Below, piece after piece: positions 10,170 through 18,682 of a stretch of 26,060 nt of DNA (position 1 is the first letter of the stretch; each line of letters opens with the position of its first letter). Position numbers and translations under genes: made by a program. Below the pieces are notes generated by a model. It did not search any database, was not told the origin of the DNA, and saw only the letters and a program-made list of their open reading frames with translations. The DNA is from Ectocarpus siliculosus (taxonomy: Eukaryota > Sar > Phaeophyceae > Ectocarpales > Ectocarpaceae): positions 3,125,014 to 3,151,073 of the forward strand of contig FN649758.1 in assembly GCA_000310025.1 (NCBI GenBank), given 5' to 3'.

Positions 10170-13100
10170 ATGATTTTTTTCAAACCCAAAGAAGTTGCAG
10201 TTGTTGCCTGCACGCTGCTCCTTGCTGTCGGCTTCACCTTCCGCCCAGCGAGCGCCTTCTCAGCAGCAGTCCGCCCGACGGCGCTCCGCTCTGCGAGGCA
10301 CCCGGCGGCTTTCTTCTCCGCGCACTCCTCCCGTCCTGCCGCCGCCCGGCAATGCAGGCGCCGCACGGTAGCAGAATGCCGTGATGTTCTGCCCGTGAAC
10401 AACATGGTCATCTCAGCAGCAGCAGCAGCAGGCGGCCGGAATGATGGTTCAGCTGAGGAAGACAATAAGGCTGTTGTTGCTCCAGGCAGGGCGAAGAAGG
10501 TGATGTGTTTGGGTGTGTTTTGGGCAGTCTCTGTGTGCAATCGTGGTGTGCAATCTGTTGTGTACAAAGAAAGGGTGGAAGTTTACGTGTTCGTAGTTTG
10601 CAAATGAGCGACTTTTGATCTGCTCAGCCTGCGGTTCAACGTGCTACAGCAGTGCTACACCAGTACATTCAAACGAGCAGCTGCTGCTGCTATCGATTGC
10701 GCCACCTGCACATTTGGATAGAAGGAGCATCAAGAGATGAAGGAGCGCTTTCGTATCGATTCCCGCAACCGCCAGCGAACGGACATGTAGACTGCTGCCG
10801 TTGTAGCGCAAAAATTGCTCCGAAAACCGAAAGCCCTGTACCGGCGGTGTGATACAGCAACTACATACTTGTAGAGGTAGAACGTCCGGAGTCTCCGCAC
10901 GGGCTGTTTGACACAAGATGTCACACCCCCCGGATCCATTTTCACAGCTCTACAATATTTCTACTCCACGGCAAAGAGGGCGCATAGCTCTAGCCATTCC
11001 TCTTGGGACAGATCTCGACGAGACGGTTCCGACGCCCGCCCGCCCTTTTCGGCACCGCGACTCTTTTTTGGAGAAATCGAAACAGGCAGTCCAGGGGATT
11101 CGGTACATATCTTATCTCGTGTCATCATCTACGGTAACCACGTTGTTCGCTAATCTCGCCGCTTGCGCCTCGGTGCTGTTACTGCGGGCATCGTGCCACG
11201 GCGGTGTGGCGACGCCGCGGAAATTCTTTGTCCTTTGTGCGTAGTCGTGGTTTACTGACTGCTGTAAGTGCCGCGTTTCCGCTGTTGTTGTACCTTGAAG
11301 GGCCGCCTGGGTGCCATAGATGGTCGAGCGAACCCGGCCGCCTGCCGTGTGCATGGTGCATGGCCGTCGCAACGGATCCTCGCCCGTGCAAACATGAACG
11401 CGCTTGTGGTCAAGACTCTCACCCAAGAATATGATGGAGTTGTAGCGTAGGTGCATTGTTGCACGGAAGAACGTGCTAACAAAAACCGGTATGCAACCCG
11501 CCAATAAATAAATACCATTGGGCGCGGTATGTGCCTTCGCTGGAGCTTACGTGCCTCCTGTTTCTACCGCGGCAAGTGCGATGTTAATATTTGCTCCTAG
11601 TTACGGATCTCGTCTTGCTCTTTCCAGTCTCATCAATAGCATGCGACACGCGGCAGCGTGTGTGCTTCCCAAGAGAAGCATTGCTCATGATCCGCGTGTG
11701 TGTGTGTGTGTTTCAACACCGACCTGTGTTCACCCCAAGAAACTCTTGGAGGATCAGTGCCCGCCCAAGACATGCACACCCCATTTTGGACGCTCGCTGC
11801 TCCCAAACATCCCGTCGCAAAAGAAGGTGATTAAGTCCGTCGGGGTCGCCCTGGCCTGGTACCTTGCGTCCTCCGCCGTCGCCGTCGCCGCCACCGCCGC
11901 CACCGGTGGCGCCGTGAGACCCCGGCCGCGGCCTAGGATGAGGTACACCGGCCTGCCTATCCTGCTGATGGCCTACGCGTTGAGCAGGGGGGACTTGAAG
12001 GAGAGGACCAGGTGCGCGCTCTTTCTTTTTTGTTCGTGTTGTAGTAGCGATTGTTTGTAAGCGTACGTGTTGGTAGCCAGCCTCGCCTAACCGGATGTTC
12101 GATCGTGGGTCTTGCACGGGCTTTTCGTTTCCTCTCTGATTTTTTTTGTTTGTTTGTTTCTGGCTCTCTCTGTCGTTGCCTTGTTTTCTCACTCAACCGT
12201 GTACTATTTATTACCAGACTGTCGTTTTTTCATTGGCCAGCCGCGGTCCGTGCTAACTAACGACACACACCCGTCCACAACAACACATATCTGCGTTGAA
12301 AAAAAACAGACTCGAAGGCGTTGTGCCCCGGGACCCGGAGTCTATCAAGCTGCTGGCGGACGATGCCGAGGACCTGGCCATGTCCTGGGGGAAGCCGGCT
12401 GGCCTGATGGCCTACACCTCCGTGGACTTTATTGTGTTCTCCTTCTTCTCCAGGTATATATATATATATTGCGAGCGTTTTGCATCTTCAAGCAGGGAGA
12501 TAAACAACGCCTGGTGGCGGAAACGCGCGGCTCATGACTTGGTGTTGGTGCGTGAATGATGGCCCCGTTGTTGGCTGTGCGCCAACTAGTTTCTTCGTTT
12601 CTTGCGGTGGTGTGTGTGTTTTTTTGTTATTGGCATCGACCGCGCTAACCGGCTGACCAATGAAAAGACGTCCGTCTTAGTGCAGTTGAAAACACAAAAC
12701 GCTTCTAAATGTCATTAGCTGGGACCCCGTGAGGGGGCGGCATGGGGGAGACTAATCTATTCCCCGGATCACAGACAGAAACGGTAGCAGCCGAAGAAAG
12801 CTGCACACGTCTAAATAGGAAGATGTGTGTGTGTGTGTGTTTTGCTAACATCACGTCTTGGAGTAAGCTGAACGACAATCGGTTGAATCCGTATTGTAAA
12901 AAGCGTATTCGTAGGTTCAGGACACCCGAGCGACATCTCTGGTTCTGCGAGTTGGAGGAAACTAATCATTCTGTCTGTCTCGAAGGAGATGCGTGGAAAT
13001 GGCGCATGTCGCCCAAAGGAAAAATGACGGCATTGTTGCTCCGTTCCGGCATTTTAGGGGTGCGAGGTCAACCGCCCAACGACTACGGCATGCGTTTACA

Positions 13101-16100
13101 TGAGTACACCCCCGCACCCCTCGCCCCCTCTGGTACTGTAACCGCCTGGCGCGATTTATTGTTTTTTGGGTGAAGGTGGGTGGGGTTCCCCTTCAAGGAG
13201 CTCTTCTCTGCTCAGAGGATAGCGCATCTCCAGACCCCGGATTTCTGGTGAGCGAGGCCGAGGCACCCGTTTGCAGCTTTCCGCAGTACATAGTGCTAGT
13301 TCATCGGATTTTATGGAAGTACATCGATCATTGGTTTGACAAACACACACGCTCGTTGTTGAGACGGGGACGGGGGGGGGGCACCGCCATTGCCGTGCTC
13401 TCGCGTGTGGATGGTTGTCCCGGCGGAATGTTTTGTAGCTTCTTACAGTAGGGGCAGTTTTCGTCGCGTACGTAAATTAGCTTGCGCGTTTGTATTGCCT
13501 GTCTTGTGAAACGTTATTCGATGAACATTGCAGGCGTGTTGTGCTTGTTTTTCTGCCTTTGCCATTCGCCCTGCCCCTCCCTCGCTTCGTTCACGTTTAG
13601 GCCGGAAGATCGGGGGGGGGGGGGGGGGGGGGGCCGGGGTTCTGGCCAAATGGGGGTTTTAATTTTCGTTTGGCCAAAGGGCCTTTCCNNNNNNNNNNNN
13701 NNNNNNNNNNNNNNNNNNNNNNNNNNNNNNNNNNNNNNNNNNNNNNNNNNNNNNNNNNNNNNNNNNNNNNNNNNNNNNNNNNNNNNNNGTAGGAAAATTA
13801 GTTTGGGCTTTTTTTTTCCTTTTTTTGGAAACCTTTTTTCGAGGACCTTGGCGGGGGTGTGGGGTTTTTTTTTTTCCTTTTCCCTTTCCCCCGCCCCCTC
13901 CCTGGTTTTTTTACGTTTTAGCCCGGAAGTTGGGGGGGGGGGGGGGGGTGGGGTCGTGGTTCGTGCCGAAATGTGGTTATGATTTTCAGTATGCCAAAGG
14001 GTCGTTCACCCGTCAGCGCTGAGACTCAGGAGCACACACGACCGTGTTGTGTCTCATTTCACTGTCACGAGAGGTTCGGCGTCGTCTCGATGCCCGTGGC
14101 CGCGTGGCGAGTTCGTTGCCTTGGATCGAAAAATTCGAAATTGAGGCGTCGCCTTTGCGGTGCAAAATAGGCGGGGTGAAATTGAAGAAGGCTACAGTAG
14201 TAGAGGAGTGAATCGTTTCGTTTATTTTTCACCACTTTTTGTTCCGAATCTTAATCGTAGCGTCATGTTGGTGAGAGCGTCACGAAAACACAAGTCACGT
14301 TATTGCCGTTTTTATTTCCGCGCCACTTATCGTCGGCCGCGTTTTCTCTGGTGGACAATGTTACCAAAACGACGTACAGGGTGGCGACTACCCTGGCGGG
14401 CGCTTTCGGCTTCGCTATCGTCACATGGACCAGGTGCGCGCGTTCGTGGCCACTTCTGATAGTTTGTTCGCCTGCGTTTGTCATACTGCATGCACGAAGT
14501 ATGTGTTACGTGTTTGTGTCTCCCTTCTCTGTGGTGGTCTCTTCGCTCATTCAGTCGCTCTCATAAGGTCTACCATCTACTACGATGTTTCCCTCTTGTT
14601 GAGATATCGAATCAAATCAGGCTAATGCCACACAAGACCCCCGGCATATCTTGGTTGTCGTAAATCCCCTGTATTCTCAAAATTGTTACAGAAAAAAGAA
14701 GGAAAAACGGAGAAACGCCTATGATTGTGCACGAAAGGGGCTGGTGCCGGGCTATAGACGGTAGAAACAGGCGGATGATGGCGCGAAAGCAGAGAAGAAG
14801 TTCTCGGTTGCTTGCGGCACCTAGGGCAAGACTCGGCATCATCCTGCGAGGCCTTCTTTGGCGGGTATTTTCCTTTGAAAACCGGCGGTCTGTTTTTCCA
14901 GTAGCTTTCCAGCTTTGGCTTTACCCTGTGACTGCGGAAAATGCGTTTGTTTTTTGTGCCGCACGACCAGCAGGGGTGGTGTGGGAGGGACTGTTTTTTT
15001 TCTTCGTTGAAAGACAAAACGACAACATCAGCAGCAGCAAATACGCCGCTCGCTCGCTCGCCTTCTTGCTGAAAGTAGTCCCTGATTGTGTAAACCTGCT
15101 GCACGGCAGTGAAAGGCAAGCGGTTCGATTGCGATATTCTACTTATTCACTGTCCAATACACGTGCCTGCTGAGGGCAGAGCTGCCCCAAGCCCGCCCCT
15201 GATTCCGCCGCATACGAAACAGTACGAAATTTAGTACCATGGTACACGTACGTCCTCGGTGTTGTTCCTCTATGCTCAGTTGCACGTCGTCCTGACTATT
15301 CTACGCGTAAATCCGGTTATCGCCACAGCTGTGTATGTTTTCTACAAAACGTGGAAATGGAGTAACTAACTGTTTGGAACATCTTTGCCATCAATGTGTT
15401 GCGAAACGCCATATATTTCGCAGGAGAGTGGGGCAGGGCTACCTTCGCAGCGTGTGCGGTTCGGCCTTGTCGCCGGCGATGCACAGGCTGGTCGTCAGGC
15501 CCGCCAGGGTGAGAGAGAGAGAGAGAGACCACGAAGAACACCGCAGGGTTTGAGTCCGATGGTGCTTATATCTTCAGATCAGGATTGTACCGTTTACCGC
15601 CGAGTATATTTTCTTGGGCAAAACCTCTTCTCTCTCTCTTTCTCTTTCTCTCTCTCTGTCTCTGTCTCTGTTTCTCAATCTCTGTCTCTGTCTCTGTCTC
15701 TGTCTCTGTCTGTCTCTGTCTGTGTCTGTCTTTGGCTTTATCTCTTGTCTGTCTTTGTCTTTGTCTCTGTCTCTGTCTCTGTCTGTGTCTGTGTCTGTGT
15801 CTCTGTCTATCTCTCTCTCCCCCCCCCCCCCACCCCCAATCTGTCGCTCTCCTCTCTCCTCTCTCGGAATCTAACCCTAAAACCCCAACCTTAACCCTAA
15901 AACCCTAACCCTAACCCAAACCCTAACCCTGACCCTATCCCTCCCCAGGCGGTGGCCTCGGTAGCCGGCATGGGGGACGGCTGGGACCTCGGGCTCACCG
16001 ACGAACAGCGCAAGGCTAGGCGGCCGTCGATCGAGCTCCGGAGGAGCCTGTCCACCTTCAAGGACCCGGACTTTCACGGCGACGGCGGCATCGGCGACTC

Positions 16101-16191
16101 CGGCGGGGCTGCTTTCCCGCAGGCGCCTCCGCCGGCGGCGGCCGCTGGTGTGGATGATGGAGCCCCCCCGGACCTGAAGCGGAGCTCGTGA
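10170..16191 (+). CDS. Predicted plastid-targeted membrane protein, unrecognised family
   Basis: Six exons are proposed: 10170-10499, 11827-12011, 12310-12453, 14380-14433, 15424-15508 and 15949-16191 (stop TGA). Every junction is phase-consistent (0, 2, 2, 2, 0), giving 346 aa. The start at 10170 places a hydrophobic signal peptide (about residues 9-24) directly before ASAF (27-30), followed by a Ser/Arg/Ala-rich, acid-poor stretch. That is the bipartite presequence of heterokont plastid proteins; the in-frame ATG at 10104 would bury it. Residues about 111-135 form one clear membrane helix (VALAWYLASSAVAVAATAAT). About 205-236 (FIVFSFFS, VATTLAGAFGFAIVTW) form one or two more. The C-terminal 80 aa are soluble and Pro/Ala-rich. 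I do not recognise the family and propose no function. Intron 3 contains the assembly gap, so an extra exon there cannot be excluded. The donors of exons 1 (GTGATG), 2 and 4 (GTGCGC) are non-consensus. Confidence 0.72.
10500..11826 (+). other. Intron 1 of the plastid-protein gene
   Basis: This 1.3-kb intron contains two TACAGCAGT motif copies (10645-10653; reverse complement 11258-11266) and a 55-bp block (11014-11068) shared with ERO1 intron 2 (23903-23950). It ends in an AAGAAG tandem acceptor. I see no coding exon. Confidence 0.55.
12454..14379 (+). other. Intron 3 of the plastid-protein gene, containing the assembly gap
   Basis: The intron starts GTATATATAT and ends GTACAG. It includes a 143-codon reading frame (12742-13173) with no recognisable domain, a palindrome-like block AAGACGTCCGTCTT (12665-12678), poly(G) tracts and the N gap. 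A missed exon in the gap region is possible. Confidence 0.55.
13689..13788. other. Assembly gap (100 N)
   Basis: Exactly 100 N, a conventional placeholder for unknown length. The flanking sequences are two versions of one locus (13468-13688 and 13789-14011), so the true gap is probably negative, an unmerged overlap at a poly(G) tract. Confidence 0.9.
15631..15835 (+). repeat. (CT)n / CTGTCT microsatellite with C-run in intron 5
   Basis: About 200 bp of CTCTGT/CTGTGT units runs into a C13 tract (15820-15832). It is part of a 300-bp pyrimidine-rich stretch leading to the acceptor at 15947-15948 of the plastid-protein gene. Ser/Leu/Val-Cys ORFs across it are artefacts. Confidence 0.85.
15872..15936 (+). 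repeat. Interstitial telomere-type repeat, CCCTAA variants
   Basis: About nine units of CCCTAA, CCCTAAAA, CCCAAA, CCCTGA and CCCTAT follow the CT microsatellite and end 12 bp before the splice acceptor CCCCAG (15943-15948). TTAGGG is the telomere repeat reported for brown algae. Here it is internal and degenerate, so it is not a chromosome end. Confidence 0.85.
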
Positions 16192-18682
16192 AATGGAGGC
16201 TTTGGGTGCGGTATACGCCGCCGGGTGGTGTGGGACGGGGCAAATGGTAGCGGCAACCGCCAGCAGCAAAACCGGCACCAGCGCCAGCGCCAGCTGCAGC
16301 TGCAGGGACATCAGTAGAGGTCGGCCTGTAGCGGACTTGGGCTTTCGGCAAAGGTGGGGTACTACCGGGTGGTGTTGGCGGTGGCAGGACCTCCGGCAAT
16401 ATGGTAGCGGCAACCGCCGGCAATAGCACCAGCAGAAGGACATCAGTAGAGGCCGGCCTGTAGCGGACTTTGCCCGGAAAATGTGCACGTGTTTGCCCCT
16501 ACAGGCCCCTTTATGCTTCGCGCAAATGACAGCAGCAGCAGCAGCAGCAGTAGCAGCGGGTAGTCTTTCCCAGCCGTACAGGGGGCTCCGCGGAATGCTG
16601 GCAACAAGCTAAAGCTGACTGCAGAAAACGAACAACGACGATACGAGGCACCTGGCAGACTGTCGTCGTTTTTCTCTCTGTTTGTTGTTTGCTTACCAAG
16701 ATAAGGGCCGTCGTCTCTGTTGAAGGCGTTTGCGGACACGACGCCGACTTGTATTTAGTTTGTTTTGTTTGTCTTTGTGAACAAAGGGGGGAGGGGAGGA
16801 GCGGATAAATCTGTTTGTGAGCTTGGCGCCAAGCCTGTGTCAGGGGGCAACCCTACAGAGGGGGGCGTGCTTACCTACCGGGCATTGTGGCTTTGATTCC
16901 GCAGGATGAGCCGCGTCTCCTGTCGGTCGGCACTGCTATTTGTACCACGGTCGAGCCATGCTTGGCGAGGATTTTTTTTTTGTGTAGATGGTGGGGTTTG
17001 GACAAGCACTCTTCGACGGGCTTGACTCCCGGTCGGTGTATCGCGCGGTTACCGAAGGGCAAACTGCAACAAAGTCAGACGCCGTTCGGTGACAGAAAAC
17101 ACGAGAGAGAGAGAGACAGAGAGAGAGATCTCTGCAACAATTGAATTCACGATGGCGGTTATTTATTGGGTCTGGCATGTGCAAAGGGCACCTTCGTCGC
17201 CTCCCCCTCCCCCCCCGCTGTTTAACCGAAATGGCGTTGAACCGTTGGTTGCTCGGCCTGTGAGTTGTGCGATAGCGTTATTGTTCTCGTCCTTTGGATG
17301 GAGCGGTGTTGCTGTCTCCGCATTGATTGGTTGGTTTTTCGTAGTTGGCGGGAGGCTCTCATCTGTTGGTCGTGTAACTGCATACAGCTGACCACGGCAT
17401 CGCTTTGCTCGTGCTCGTGTATGCGTAGAACTTGACACTTTAAGCCGGGATATGGCTTCGCTGCAGTCGAAGTCCAGTCCCCGCATTGACCCGAGAGAGT
17501 CTTCGTTTGGCTATGCATACGTCCGGTCATGATCAAAAGGGCAGGTCCTCGTTATTCAATTAGTTTTTTATTGCGAAATCGCCTTCTTCGTGTTCACACC
17601 AGAGGGGGGCTTTCGTTTTAGGGAAAAAGGAGGTTGGATCTTCATGTGTGGCTTCGGTTCTCACGTTGCTAGACGCGCATAGACGAGCCTTGCGCGATGG
17701 GACGGCGACATTGTGGCAAACAATTGGGCGACATGGCATCGCCGTCCAGCTAGATAGCGTAGAACTTGGAACAAGTTTTAGTTCAGCGGGTGTTCTTGAA
17801 AGCTTCAGTTGTTTCGAAACCTGGCTGGTGGGTCGAACATATTCCGAAACTTTTATTAGGCAGAAATAGATGGGCGAAACACAAACAGGAGAAGACCAAT
17901 CACAAATTTGGTGCTCCCGTGTCAGGCCTTGCAGAATGATGAGCCGGACGCAACCTTCTTCCAAGTATCATCTGCAAGCGATTCAGTTACCTGCATCCCG
18001 TGAGGCGCGGTGTCCTTCGGAACTCTCCACGACTTATGTTATCCCTCCACCGTCCCCGTTTTTTTTGTAAACTTGTTCCTGTTTCAAGGCGAGACGAACA
18101 ACTGCTACGGTCGAGTGTTAAAGCTCGTCTCTTTGATCTCTTGTCTTGCTGTACTCCGACAGGAGAATGAGTTCATCATCGTTAAGACGTGCTTCGAAAA
18201 ATTAAGTCGCGAAATGGTACTCGAAACAGAGCTAGCTCAAAACGCGACGCAACTCTCGTTGGGGCTCACGTACACACATGCCTCGAGCGTGCGCTTGTCC
18301 TAGATCGACAGCGGGTCGATTGTGGCCGCAACTCAGAGGAGCAAATAGCCAACAAAAAAAAACTGCGCTTCGAAGCCCCCAAACAACTGAAAAGGCAACA
18401 AACGGCCAAGCTAGAAATTACCCGCGTCCCGCGCCCGCTGGCAGGCGTCCTACACGAGCAGGGCCGCAAGACAAGCCATCATCTTCTCAGCAGCGCTACT
18501 CCACGACGAAGAAAAATCTGAAGGGATAGTTATTGTGCCCGCGCATCTCGAGCACAAACGTTCCTGCTGCAGCTGCTGCTGCTGCTGCTGCTCCCGCATC
18601 GTGATGTGGCGTTTCCTTGAGTTGCGCCTGCACTCGAACCCGCCCCCCTCCCCCTAAAGATGGCAAATGTCGATCATCTGCC
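16192..18682. other. Convergent intergenic region, no convincing gene
   Basis: This 2.5-kb spacer lies between the stops of the plastid-protein gene (+) and ATP synthase epsilon (-). It holds a two-copy direct repeat (16221-16470), CAG/CTG runs (16530, 18572) and a GA/CT tract (17101-17130). A minus-strand set of possible exons (about 17061-16443) has compatible splice phases but no recognisable domain and a poly-Leu stretch from a CTG repeat. Other ORFs (17648-17869, 18189-18521) have no family resemblance. Both 3' UTRs must lie here. Confidence 0.5.
16221..16470. repeat. Two-copy direct repeat after the plastid-protein stop codon
   Basis: Copy 1 (16221-16345) and copy 2 (16367-16470) share CCGGGTGGTGT, ATGGTAGCGGCAACCGCC, and AGGACATCAGTAGAGG.CGGCCTGTAGCGGACTT. 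The spacing is about 130-145 bp and the middle blocks vary in length. It probably lies in or near the 3' UTR. Confidence 0.8.

Noticed and set aside
12742-13173. 143-codon ORF in intron 3 of the plastid-protein gene
   Set aside because: No recognisable domain, it includes a GTGTGT repeat, and it does not fit the flanking splice phases.
13482-13982. ORF running through the N gap
   Set aside because: It exists only because N codons are read as X; the flanks are a low-quality duplicated locus.
15872-15936. Chromosome end (telomere)
   Set aside because: The repeats are degenerate, short and internal, with coding sequence on both sides.
16443-17061. Minus-strand three-exon gene (about 17061-16875, 16750-16693, 16620-16443)
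   Set aside because: Splice phases can be made to agree and a CT tract precedes the first acceptor, but there is no start codon context or domain, and a poly-Leu stretch comes from a CTG repeat. RNA evidence would be needed.
17648-17869. 73-aa plus-strand ORF MASVLTLLDAHRRALRDG...
   Set aside because: It looks protein-like over a short stretch, but the opposite strand is equally open, no domain is recognisable, and no splice partners were found.
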